Source of the DNA: Leuconostoc carnosum | Lineage (GTDB): Bacteria; Bacillota; Bacilli; Lactobacillales; Lactobacillaceae | NCBI RefSeq assembly: GCF_014207505.1 | Contig: NZ_JACHGL010000007.1 | Span: 1-64,000 of the forward strand | Direction: 5' to 3' | DNA: 64,000 nucleotides | In this document: piece after piece, positions 17,136-27,579 of the stretch | How positions within the stretch are numbered: the stretch's first letter is position 1 | How the letters are laid out: every line of letters starts with the position of its first letter | Made by a program: the position numbers and the translations under genes | The notes under the pieces: model-generated | What the model saw: the letters and a program-made list of their open reading frames with translations, nothing else | Database searches by the model: none | What the model was told of the DNA's origin: nothing

Positions 17136-18182
17136 TTATTTGCGTGTCTCTTTTAACAATTTCTGCGCGTTACGTTCACCATCATAGTCGGATGACTTGG
17201 CCGGTACATAACCTTCGTGTGAGTAAATGGCAATAACTTTTTTACCTTCTTTAGTCTTAGCTAAATCAATAAATGACTTTGACAATGCTTTTTTAAATTC
17301 TGGTGTCATTGTCTTTGATTTTTTGGAAACTGAAATTGTATCATTATAAATTGGTTGTGATACACCAATAACATTTGTTTCTTTCCAGATAGGTTGTGAT
17401 TGCTTATAATCAGTTGTCCACATATCAGCAAAATCACGACGTGCATCAGCATATGTTGGTAAAATATCAATTTGTCCAGAAGCTAAACGAGCCATTCCAG
17501 AACCGTACGAATCAACAGTCACTGTATTCTTCAAATCAGAAACCGTCTTATTAAAGTGCTTATTCAACCAAAGTGATGGATAAATGTATCCAGCAGATGA
17601 TGTTGTAGATGACAATCCCCACTTCGCTGAGTTAACATCTTCCCAAGTGAGTTTTTCACCTGAATTAATTTTCTTAGCTAATTGTTGCCCTTTTTGTGAA
17701 GGACCTGCAATAACTAATGAACGATATGTCGCCGCTTGCTTTGTGATAGCTTTTGTCTCTTTACCATCATTCCATTTGTTAGCTTCTGAGAAGTTTTTAT
17801 TAAGATCGGAACGTGTTGCTGTTAGTAATACTTGTGCACCATCTTGATACATCACATATGTACCACCTGGAATAAATCCAATATCGGCAGTACCAGATGC
17901 TAAGGCTTCCCCGGCTGCTTCATAGCTAGTTCCAACTTTGATATCAACATTTTTAACATCATAGCCTTCTTTTTTCAACTGTTTAATCAACAAGCCTTTC
18001 AATGGCTTTGTCATTGTCACAATTTGATCAGGCTGTTTTGAAGGAACAAAATAAACTTTCAAATCCTTGATTGTTTTTTCTGAAGCTGACTTTGAACCAG
18101 TTTGTGCAAAACCAAAATATGCTGCAACAGCAATGACAATCACAATTACGATACCTGCGAGTGTTTTCGCATTTTTACTCAT
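17136..18182 (-). CDS. phnD: Phosphonate-type ABC transporter substrate-binding protein
   Basis: A 348-residue periplasmic-binding-like protein of the PhnD family (type 2 fold). One N-terminal hydrophobic segment (about 8-26) is followed by the mature domain: LKVYFVPSKQPDQI, the ligand-loop region GTADIGFIPGGTYVMY, WGLSSTTSSAGYIYPSLWL with Ser/Thr-rich phosphoryl-binding loops, and VDSYGSGMARLASGQIDI. No cysteine is present, so there is no lipobox and the protein is presumably held by an uncleaved N-terminal helix or released. It is first in the phn operon, after a 320-base gap, with an AGGAGAG SD. No C-P lyase genes are nearby. Confidence 0.9.
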   Translation of the reverse strand: MSKNAKTLAGIVIVIVIAVAAYFGFAQTGSKSASEKTIKDLKVYFVPSKQPDQIVTMTKPLKGLLIKQLKKEGYDVKNVDIKVGTSYEAAGEALASGTADIGFIPGGTYVMYQDGAQVLLTATRSDLNKNFSEANKWNDGKETKAITKQAATYRSLVIAGPSQKGQQLAKKINSGEKLTWEDVNSAKWGLSSTTSSAGYIYPSLWLNKHFNKTVSDLKNTVTVDSYGSGMARLASGQIDILPTYADARRDFADMWTTDYKQSQPIWKETNVIGVSQPIYNDTISVSKKSKTMTPEFKKALSKSFIDLAKTKEGKKVIAIYSHEGYVPAKSSDYDGERNAQKLLKETRK

Positions 18183-18502
18183 GGACTTCTCTCCTGTTTA
18201 TTCCCTATCGGGAATTCATCTGTGACAAATATTATTCTACATAACCAACGTTATTTTCAATGTTTGTCATGTAAAGCTTGTGTATATTTATCTCCATAAA
18301 CTAATATAACAGAAAAATCCTTTTTCAAACCACTTATGTAGTTAGAATTATCTCATATTAAAATAAAACGCCCGGCACATGCCGAACATTAAACGAAAAT
18401 ATAAGTATATTTCCGAACGTTGGTAATTTGAACTTTTATAATCATTAGATTAATTTTTAGCAAACAAAAAACCGAACAATAATGTTCGGTTTTCATTGTA
18501 AC
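18183..18502 (-). other. Intergenic region between atpC and phnD
   Basis: These 320 bases hold the atp terminator, a second terminator-like hairpin (18366-18388), three copies of a GTTCGG element (minus strand, ending near 18472, 18413 and 18382) and a small inverted repeat ATTCCC-4-GGGAAT at 18200-18215 just before the phnD SD. A phnD promoter is not clear: TTGAAA with TAGAAT has only a 15-base spacer. No ORF is supported. Confidence 0.5.
18466..18493 (-). terminator. Terminator of the ATP synthase operon
   Basis: Perfect 11-bp stem (AAAACCGAACA with TGTTCGGTTTT), 4-base loop and a T6 run on the minus strand, starting about 10 bases after the atpC stop. Confidence 0.92.
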
Positions 18503-18946
18503 TTATTTTCCCTGCCTAATAGCGGCAACGTGAATACGGTTCACAGCACGCATCAAAGCGACACGTCCACGAGCTAATTCAGCATCGTTATGATCATCTT
18601 GTGCATGAGCAATACGTGCCTCAGCACGTTCTTTGGCACTCTGAGCACGTGTAATATCAATAACATCTGATGTTTCCGCACTATCAGCGACAATGGTAAG
18701 TGTGTCATTTGAAAATTCAGCAACACCACCATTAACAGCTAATGAATCTGTTTGACCATCCTTTTTAACAATTAATTCATTAATTGTTAAAGCAGCTAAT
18801 ACTGGCACATGCTTACGCATCACACCAATTTGGCCACCTTGTGTATTAACAACAGCCAGTTCAATACCAGTTTCATTATAAGCTTCGCCTACAGGTGTCA
18901 CAATTTGTACTCTGATTCCTGTTGCAGTAGCTGTTTCATCTGCCAT
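18503..18946 (-). CDS. atpC: ATP synthase F1 epsilon subunit
   Basis: A 147-residue central-stalk subunit that couples rotation to the catalytic head and can inhibit ATP hydrolysis. The N-terminal beta-sandwich contains RVQIVTPVGEAYNE and GQIGVMRKHVPVLAAL. The C-terminal part is a helical hairpin with ITRAQSAKERAEARIAHAQ and ends in RIHVAAIRQGK. Length is typical. It is last in the operon, 14 bases after atpD, with a GGGGG SD. Confidence 0.96.
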   Translation of the reverse strand: MADETATATGIRVQIVTPVGEAYNETGIELAVVNTQGGQIGVMRKHVPVLAALTINELIVKKDGQTDSLAVNGGVAEFSNDTLTIVADSAETSDVIDITRAQSAKERAEARIAHAQDDHNDAELARGRVALMRAVNRIHVAAIRQGK

Positions 18947-18960
18947 TTATAAATACCCCC

Positions 18961-20379
<1,419 letters not shown>

Positions 20380-20390
20380 TTAGACTGCGC

Positions 20391-20472
20391 GCTAATATCA
20401 ATATTAGCTGACCGCACATCTTTAATATAATTTATCAGGTTATTTCTGACTTTAAACAATAAGTGTTTAAAG
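20391..20472 (-). promoter_or_regulatory. Two hairpins between atpG and atpD
   Basis: GCTAATAT-2-ATATTAGC (20391-20408), extendable outward by a TGCG/CGCA pairing, and CTTTAAAC-7-GTTTAAAG (20450-20472). No U-run follows either. They could mark an RNA processing or stability site that raises atpD output over atpG. Confidence 0.5.
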
Positions 20473-20481
20473 CAATATAGC

Positions 20482-21390
20482 TTACTCTAAGGCAGCCATA
20501 CCACCTGTAATTTCTGTAATTTCTGTCGTAATCTCTGCTTGACGCGCACGGTTAAACTGCAACTCTAAACGACCAATTAAGTCTTTAGCATTATCTGTAG
20601 CAGACTTCATCGCGGTTGACGAAGCTGCGTGTTCAGCCGTTTTAGCATCAAGCACCGCTTCATACACCAAACTCTGTGCAAATTGTGGTAATACAACATT
20701 CAAAACAGCTGTCATATCTGGTTCGATTTCATACGTACTTTGAACATCTAATTCAGCTTTATCAGCTTCCGTACCACCCATTGTATTCAAAGTATCACCA
20801 GTTAATGGTAATAATTGGACATCCTGGTAAACACTTGTCAATCGGTTTATAAAGTGATTATACACAACATGCAATGCATCAAACACTTCTGCTTCATACA
20901 AACTTGTTACTGTATTAACCACCGAACGAATTTCGTTAAATGACGGTACATCTGATACACCACGGTGTTCTAATATAACTTCAAAACCACGTTTTTTATA
21001 GAAATCAGCCCCATTACCACCAACTGCTAAAATAGCTGTATTTGTTGTATCTAAGTTTAAGCGAGCCATCAAAGCATTTGTTTGTTTAATAACATTTGCA
21101 TTATATGATCCAACTAAACCACGATCTGACGTAACAACTAAAAGACCAGTCTTTTTAATTTGGCGTTGAGCAATTAATGGGATATGCTTAGCATCTGCAT
21201 TATCAAAAAGATGAGCAGAAACTAAATGTTCAACCACTGCTTCCAATCGTGCGGCATAAGCCTGATATCCAACACTGTAACGTTGAATTTGACTGAGTTT
21301 AGCAGTTGAAACCATCTGCATGGCACTCGTAATTTGGCGCGTCTTTTTAGTGGATGAGATACGACGCTGAATCTCTTGCAAAGAAGCCAT
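20482..21390 (-). CDS. atpG: ATP synthase F1 gamma subunit
   Basis: A 302-residue rotor shaft of F1. The N-terminal coiled-coil helix [20 protein letters not shown] and the C-terminal segment [25 protein letters not shown] with [12 protein letters not shown] are the conserved halves that insert into the alpha3beta3 core. [13 protein letters not shown] is the typical central motif. A GGAGG SD precedes the ATG, 15 bases after atpA. Confidence 0.97.
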   Translation of the reverse strand: MASLQEIQRRISSTKKTRQITSAMQMVSTAKLSQIQRYSVGYQAYAARLEAVVEHLVSAHLFDNADAKHIPLIAQRQIKKTGLLVVTSDRGLVGSYNANVIKQTNALMARLNLDTTNTAILAVGGNGADFYKKRGFEVILEHRGVSDVPSFNEIRSVVNTVTSLYEAEVFDALHVVYNHFINRLTSVYQDVQLLPLTGDTLNTMGGTEADKAELDVQSTYEIEPDMTAVLNVVLPQFAQSLVYEAVLDAKTAEHAASSTAMKSATDNAKDLIGRLELQFNRARQAEITTEITEITGGMAALE

Positions 21391-21405
21391 TGCAGCGTCC
21401 TCCTA

Positions 21406-22929
<1,524 letters not shown>

Positions 22930-22932
22930 TCA

Positions 22933-23475
22933 CTAACCTAATAATTGTGCCTTCATTTTGGCAATTTTTGTTCGCAAACTACCATCAACTAATGCTGATT
23001 GCGATTGCAATATTACACCACCTAGGATGCCTTCATCAACGACGTTTTTCAAGTTCACTTGTTTCGCACCTGTTTTTGATGCAAAGACTGTGGCTAACTT
23101 GTTCAAACGTGCCTCATCTAACGGAACAGCTGTTGTAGCGATTGCATCAACAATACCATTTACTTCATTATATTGTTCGTTGAATGCGTCAACAATCAAC
23201 GGTAAAATGTCCAGACGATCATTATAAGCTAACAACTTGACCAAATTTTCAATTGGTTCAGATGTGCCGTTTGTTAACGTTTGTAACAAATTATCGCGCA
23301 AAGCGACATCAACATCACGAGATGTAACCACAACAACAAAATTTGGATTATCATTGAATACCGTTTTCAAGGCGTTCAAATCTAACTGCGTTTCTGCAAC
23401 GTTGTTTTGCTCGCTAGATAGTTCAAAAATTGCTTTGGCGTACTGGTCAGCGATATCTTTAAGATTTTTTGCCAT
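22933..23475 (-). CDS. atpH: ATP synthase F1 delta subunit
   Basis: A 180-residue peripheral stalk protein linking alpha to the b dimer. The N-terminal six-helix domain begins DQYAKAIFELS, and the C-terminal signature is VDEGILGGVILQSQSALVDGSLRTKI. Sequence conservation is low in this family, but both ends and the operon position are diagnostic. An AAGGAG SD lies 6 bases from the ATG. Confidence 0.95.
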   Translation of the reverse strand: MAKNLKDIADQYAKAIFELSSEQNNVAETQLDLNALKTVFNDNPNFVVVVTSRDVDVALRDNLLQTLTNGTSEPIENLVKLLAYNDRLDILPLIVDAFNEQYNEVNGIVDAIATTAVPLDEARLNKLATVFASKTGAKQVNLKNVVDEGILGGVILQSQSALVDGSLRTKIAKMKAQLLG

Positions 23476-23486
23476 ACCAATACTCC

Positions 23487-23996
23487 TTATTTAGTTTCTA
23501 AATCTGAAATGTAAGCATCAATTAATGCTTGTTGATCATTTAACGATAATTCTTTTTGCATAAGCTTTGAAGCAATTGCTACTGAGAGCGATGCAACATC
23601 ATTCTTTGCATTATAAATTGCGTCTTCCTTGAGCTTTTCAGCATCAGTTTGTGCTTGTTGGCTGATTGAAGTCGCACGTTGTGAAGCAACAGCAATCAAA
23701 GAATCGCTTTGCTTTTGCGCACTGATTTTTGCATCAGCCACAACTTTGGTTGCTTCTTGACGTGTATTAGCCAACTCACTTTGACGTTGTGCTGACAATT
23801 CTTCTGCTTCTTGACGCGCTGTTTCAGCACCATCAATATCATTAGAAATCTTATCAGCACGTTCATCAAGGACTTTTGTCAGTGGCCCATAGGCAACCAA
23901 TTTCAAAATGTACATCAACACGAGGAATGAAATGATAATAAACAGCATATTACCTAATGGTAATTTTCCTGCTGCTAAGGTTGTTAAACCAAACAT
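23487..23996 (-). CDS. atpF: ATP synthase Fo b subunit
   Basis: A 169-residue peripheral stalk. It has one N-terminal membrane helix (about 14-36) followed by a long charged helix rich in Ala, Glu, Gln and Arg (about 40-150) that forms the right-handed coiled coil of the b dimer. VAYGPLTKVLDERADKI is the conserved junction. GGAGG lies 6 bases before the ATG. The start used keeps the short extracytoplasmic N-terminus MFGLTTLAAGKLPLGN. Confidence 0.95.
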   Translation of the reverse strand: MFGLTTLAAGKLPLGNMLFIIISFLVLMYILKLVAYGPLTKVLDERADKISNDIDGAETARQEAEELSAQRQSELANTRQEATKVVADAKISAQKQSDSLIAVASQRATSISQQAQTDAEKLKEDAIYNAKNDVASLSVAIASKLMQKELSLNDQQALIDAYISDLETK

Positions 23997-24022
23997 GATT
24001 TTCCTCCACTACTTATTTGTGT

Positions 24023-24495
<473 letters not shown>

Positions 24496-25221
24496 TTACT
24501 CGTTACCTGACAACTGTGATATGAACACACCTGTCAAAATTACGAATACGTAGGCTTGAATCCCACCGATAAAGAGTGAAAAGCCTTGCCAGACCATTTC
24601 AATCGGCAATGCCAGCACTGACCAGAACCCATTAAACTGTCCAGGCCATGCTAAGCTATTCGCCACAAGTGTCAGTAACATTTCACCAGCGAAGATATTA
24701 CCAAACAAACGTAGTGATAACGTCAAGAAGTTAGCTAACTGTTCAATGATATTTAGTGGCAACATCCAAGCATAAGGTTTGAACAACATGTTTTTAAGGT
24801 ACCCCTTAAAGCCAAGTTCTTGTACACCCATGCCATGTGCAACCATCAAAGACATAATCGCTAACGTCATCGTTACGATTGGGTTGGCTGTAGGTGACTT
24901 AATATAAGTCACGCCATCAGTTCCCTGCAATTGAAGCAGTAAGCCCATTTCATTTGATACAACAACGAAGAAAAACAACGTAAATGCATACAAACCAAAT
25001 TGACGCGCTTGCTTCTTTGGCAACTGTCCACCCACGATGCCATTGGTAAAATCAAGTAAGTACTCAATAGCATTTTGTCGCTTACCTGGTTTTACTGCAA
25101 GATTTCGTGTCAGAACAATCGATACAATCACAACAATTGCCATTGCCAGCAACGTTGAAAGTATCGTACCCCAGTCAAACGTGAGGTTTAGAAACTCAAA
25201 CGGTGCCGTAGGGTCATCCAT
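24496..25221 (-). CDS. atpB: ATP synthase Fo a subunit
   Basis: A 241-residue membrane subunit that forms the proton half-channels against the c ring. About six helices are predicted. The essential stator Arg is in FLTLSLRLFGNIFAGEM (near residue 178), and the last helix carries the conserved Gln in GGIQAYVFVILTGVFI. It is the first gene of the operon; no atpI is seen before it. AAGGAG precedes the ATG by 7 bases, with a promoter about 75 bases upstream. Confidence 0.96.
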   Translation of the reverse strand: MDDPTAPFEFLNLTFDWGTILSTLLAMAIVVIVSIVLTRNLAVKPGKRQNAIEYLLDFTNGIVGGQLPKKQARQFGLYAFTLFFFVVVSNEMGLLLQLQGTDGVTYIKSPTANPIVTMTLAIMSLMVAHGMGVQELGFKGYLKNMLFKPYAWMLPLNIIEQLANFLTLSLRLFGNIFAGEMLLTLVANSLAWPGQFNGFWSVLALPIEMVWQGFSLFIGGIQAYVFVILTGVFISQLSGNE

Positions 25222-25291
25222 GCGCTTTCTCCTTTCTCAATAAATTTGGCGAAATGGTCGTAATCGGCTATTCGTCATAACATATAAACCA

Positions 25292-25319
25292 ATAATACTC
25301 TTTTAAAAATGAAATTCAA
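25292..25319 (-). promoter_or_regulatory. Promoter of the ATP synthase operon
   Basis: TTGAAT (25319-25314) and TATTAT (25297-25292), 16-base spacer, giving an untranslated leader of about 65 bases before atpB. Two overlapping palindromes lie just upstream. Confidence 0.55.
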
Positions 25320-25332
25320 CCATTTTACGTCA

Positions 25333-25368
25333 CTTTTTCACAAAGATTATTCAGATAATCTGAAAAAG
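25333..25368. repeat. Nested inverted repeats upstream of the atp promoter
   Basis: An outer repeat CTTTTTCA/TGAAAAAG (25333-25340 with 25361-25368) encloses a 15-base palindrome TTCAGATAATCTGAA (25350-25364) and an overlapping GATTAT/ATAATC. It lies 14 bases upstream of the -35. The position and symmetry suit a dimeric regulator; no known site is recognised. Confidence 0.5.
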
Positions 25369-25456
25369 CTCTAGTATGTTAGTTTTTGCTACGTAATTAT
25401 TAAAAAAATTAATGATTTTAATTATTTACAGAATGTTAAAATCCTTAATAAATTCA

Positions 25457-25489
25457 GAAAAACCCCGTCTGAAAGGGCTTTCATGGGTT
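25457..25489 (-). terminator. Terminator with no clear gene upstream
   Basis: A two-tier stem (AACCC with GGGTT, then TGAAA with TTTCA) followed by a T-run on the minus strand. It is about 125 bases beyond the uraA terminator, so it should serve a separate short transcript. Confidence 0.6.
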
Positions 25490-25507
25490 GCATAACATTT
25501 TTAATTC

Positions 25508-25570
25508 CTATTTCTCTTCGTACACTTTTGACTTGGATATTCGTCTACCTGCTACATCGCAAGCTATCAT
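25508..25570 (-). ncRNA. Possible small RNA or 20-codon ORF
   Basis: The segment lies between two minus-strand terminators. It contains a 20-codon frame starting MIACDVAGRRISKSK, but there is no SD before its ATG and no convincing promoter. A small RNA ending at the 25457-25489 terminator is the alternative. Evidence is positional only. Confidence 0.2.
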
Positions 25571-25611
25571 TATTTGCTCAAAATTGTGATAGAATAAACA
25601 GAATATCATAT

Positions 25612-25651
25612 AAAAGCGGCATATACCATGAGTGATTGGTATATGCCGCTT
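25612..25651 (-). terminator. Terminator after uraA
   Basis: A perfect 15-bp stem (25614-25628 with 25637-25651) with an 8-base loop, followed on the minus strand by TTTTATA. It lies about 70 bases after the uraA stop. Confidence 0.8.
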
Positions 25652-25718
25652 CGTTGTTTACTATTCAAATATAACACCACAAAATATTAAGGTTAACACT
25701 TTAAAATAAACGTTAATT

Positions 25719-26996
25719 TTATAATTCTTTTTCACTTGCCGCAACTTTTGGCAAAACTAAGCTCAAAACAATACCTAGTACCGTTGCAATGGCCACACCT
25801 GAAAAATCAATTTGTGCCCCAAGTTGGAGATGGAAATTACCAATTCCGATCACCATAATTGGTGCAGCAATCATCAGATTACGCTTTTTACTGTAATCAA
25901 CTTTGTTATCAACAATAACTTGCAAGCCAGCAGCAGCAATCACACCATAAAGCATGAAGCCAACACCACCAGTTACTGCGCCGGGAATAGTTGAAATAAG
26001 TGCTGACAGCTTACCGACAAAACTAAAAATAACAGCAAAAAATGCAGCACCACCAATAACCCAAACAGAATAAACACGACTCAACTGCATGACACCAATA
26101 TTTTCGCCATACGAGGTAACTGCTGGACCACCTACTAATCCAGCCACTACAGAAGCGGTTCCGTCACCAGATAACGTACGTTGCAATCCAGGATTCTCAA
26201 AGAAATCATGTCCAGTAATTTTCGACAAAATCATTAAGTGCCCTAAATGTTCAGATAAAGTGACCAAGGCGAGTGGCGCCATAGTCAACACAGCACTTGG
26301 ATAGAACTTAAAGCCATCTGAACCAATAAAAGTCTCAAAATTTGGTAACTGGAACCATTGCGCTTGTGCCACCGGCGACAAATCGACTAATCCGAAAGGT
26401 ATAGCGATAATATAACCAAAAATAATACCCAATAATACTGGTAATAGACCCAAGAATCCTTTCAGAAACATGTTAAAAGCAATGGTTGCTAGTAGCGTTA
26501 GCAATGCAACAACAAAAACTTTCCAATCATATTTACCATTAATAGTAGTTGCTGAACTAGCAGCCGCTCCTGCCAAACTTAGACCAATCACCATAATGAT
26601 AGGACCAACAACTTCAGCTGGGAAAATTTTATCAATCCAACCAGTCCCTGTATAAGTAATAATTAATGCCACAACTAAGTAAACAATACCAACAGCGATA
26701 ATTCCTTGGGCAACAGCCGGATAACCAATTGTTTTCAACAACGAAGCCATAGGAATAATAAACGCAAAACTCGATCCCATATACGCAGGTACTTTACCAT
26801 GCGTAATTAATAAGTGGAGCAACGTACCAATACCTGAAGTAAATAACGCCACACCCGGATTCAAACCAACTAACAATGGTACTAAAACAGTTGCACCAAA
26901 CATCGAGAAAAGATGCTGCAATGATAACCCTAACCAAGTAAACAATGGCGGCCTATCATGCAAATCGTAAATAGCGTTATTCCCTTTTGTTTCCAT
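25719..26996 (-). CDS. uraA: Uracil permease (NCS2 family)
   Basis: A 425-residue membrane symporter for uracil. The sequence follows UraA/PyrP: LGLSLQHLFSMFGATVLVPLL at the N-terminus, PAYMGSSFAFI, GPIIMVIGLSLAG, LVTLSEHLGHLM with the substrate-binding Glu, and GGPAVTSYGENIGVMQLSRVYS with the second key Glu and the NCS2 signature. About 14 helices are expected. The ATG has no SD at normal spacing; AGGAGGAG lies about 50 bases upstream with a hairpin between. No PyrR-type anti-terminator is recognised, so regulation may be translational (inference). It stands alone, not with pyr genes. Confidence 0.93.
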   Translation of the reverse strand: METKGNNAIYDLHDRPPLFTWLGLSLQHLFSMFGATVLVPLLVGLNPGVALFTSGIGTLLHLLITHGKVPAYMGSSFAFIIPMASLLKTIGYPAVAQGIIAVGIVYLVVALIITYTGTGWIDKIFPAEVVGPIIMVIGLSLAGAAASSATTINGKYDWKVFVVALLTLLATIAFNMFLKGFLGLLPVLLGIIFGYIIAIPFGLVDLSPVAQAQWFQLPNFETFIGSDGFKFYPSAVLTMAPLALVTLSEHLGHLMILSKITGHDFFENPGLQRTLSGDGTASVVAGLVGGPAVTSYGENIGVMQLSRVYSVWVIGGAAFFAVIFSFVGKLSALISTIPGAVTGGVGFMLYGVIAAAGLQVIVDNKVDYSKKRNLMIAAPIMVIGIGNFHLQLGAQIDFSGVAIATVLGIVLSLVLPKVAASEKEL

Positions 26997-27006
26997 AAGT
27001 ATTTAT

Positions 27007-27053
27007 GGTGAGTCAACATGATATCATATCACGCGTATCTCACCTCTCCTCCT
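27007..27053 (-). promoter_or_regulatory. uraA leader: SD set apart from ATG by a hairpin
   Basis: AGGAGGAG (27053-27046) is followed by GGTGAG...CTCACC (27044-27039 with 27012-27007), with an inner palindrome-rich loop, then 10 bases to the uraA ATG. Folding the stem would leave about 11 bases between SD and ATG. No closer SD exists. Confidence 0.5.
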
Positions 27054-27111
27054 AAAGTTTATCTCATTTTGTTGTACATTTGTGTCACAATGCATCTTTT
27101 TTATTATAAAC

Positions 27112-27147
27112 CAAAAACCTGGCACTATGTCATCATAATGTCAGGTT
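27112..27147 (-). terminator. Terminator after the decayed gene
   Basis: A 6-bp outer stem AACCTG/CAGGTT, one mismatch, then 7 bp CATTATG/CATAGTG with one G-U pair, and a T5 run on the minus strand. It ends the transcript of the pseudogene and lies directly before the uraA -10 (TATAAT near 27107). Confidence 0.75.
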
Positions 27148-27157
27148 CTATGGTTAT

Positions 27158-27447
27158 TTAATTATATGCTTTGCGCTGCAAACGCATAGGTGAAGCTGAA
27201 ATATTAACGTCACACCATCATCTCGCTTCTTGCCAATCTATCACGACTGTATTTCTTGTAATAGGTGTCCAAAACTTTGTTTGCTGGTCATTAAACCATT
27301 TTACAGTGGATACATTTTTATAACTCAAGTTGATTGATTCAAATCATTTATTAATGTTTTCCTAATACGGATCTGTTGTATATCAACCGTCGTCTACAAG
27401 ATGATAGCCTCTGACGTTTCAATTTCTGATAAATTATTTTGCGTCAT
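27158..27447 (-). pseudogene. Decayed small gene with intact expression signals
   Basis: An ATG at 27447 with GAGGAGG six bases upstream starts MTQNNLSEIETSEAIIL and meets TAG after 17 codons. A one-step frame change restores a frame beginning DDG that runs to TAA at 27158-27160, giving segments such as VKWFNDQQTKFWTPITRNTV and WCDVNISASPMRLQRKAYN. That frame is interrupted by TGA, TAG, TGA and TGA; the three TGA sit where Trp would fit (GG-TGA-TAT, AAA-TGA-TTT, AGA-TGA-TGG). The reconstructed product is about 95 residues and rich in Trp, and I do not recognise it. The promoter, cre site, SD and terminator all look intact. The rest of the 583-base gap between prfC and uraA is the uraA leader and terminators. 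Confidence 0.6.
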
Positions 27448-27476
27448 TCAAGGCCTCCTCTTTATTTGTTAACTTA

Positions 27477-27505
27477 ATTATAACACTAAAAGTAAGCGCT
27501 TACAA
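27477..27505 (-). promoter_or_regulatory. Promoter with overlapping CcpA cre site
   Basis: TTGTAA (27505-27500) and TATAAT (27482-27477) with a 17-base spacer. TGTAAGCGCTTACT (27504-27491) fits the cre consensus TGWAARCGYTWNCW at every position and covers the -35 and spacer, so CcpA binding should repress. It drives the decayed gene. Confidence 0.75.
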
Positions 27506-27543
27506 GTAAACGTAAATAAAGTTTCCAAAACTTGACTATATAT

Positions 27544-27566
27544 AAAAAAGCAGCTCTTTGAGCTAC
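27544..27566 (-). terminator. Terminator after prfC
   Basis: 7-bp stem (GTAGCTC/GAGCTGC, one G-U pair), 3-base loop and six T on the minus strand, 14 bases past the prfC stop. Confidence 0.85.
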
Positions 27567-27579
27567 TTTTTCTTATCTG

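Larger units (their letters stand above)
25222..25718 (-). other. Intergenic region between uraA and atpB
   Basis: These 497 bases hold, from atpB outward: the atp promoter (25292-25319), nested inverted repeats (25333-25368), an AT-rich stretch, a terminator (25457-25489), a 20-codon frame with no SD, and a second strong terminator for uraA (25612-25651). The arrangement of two same-strand terminators suggests that something short is transcribed between them. Confidence 0.5.

Noticed and set aside
26997-27157. PyrR attenuator upstream of uraA
   Set aside because: No PyrR-binding consensus or antiterminator/terminator pair was found; the hairpin is at the SD instead.
27158-27447. TGA read as tryptophan in the broken gene
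   Set aside because: A TAG also interrupts the frame and a frameshift is needed. Intact genes in the window use TGG for Trp and TGA as a stop (for example oppD and the GNAT gene), so recoding is not supported.
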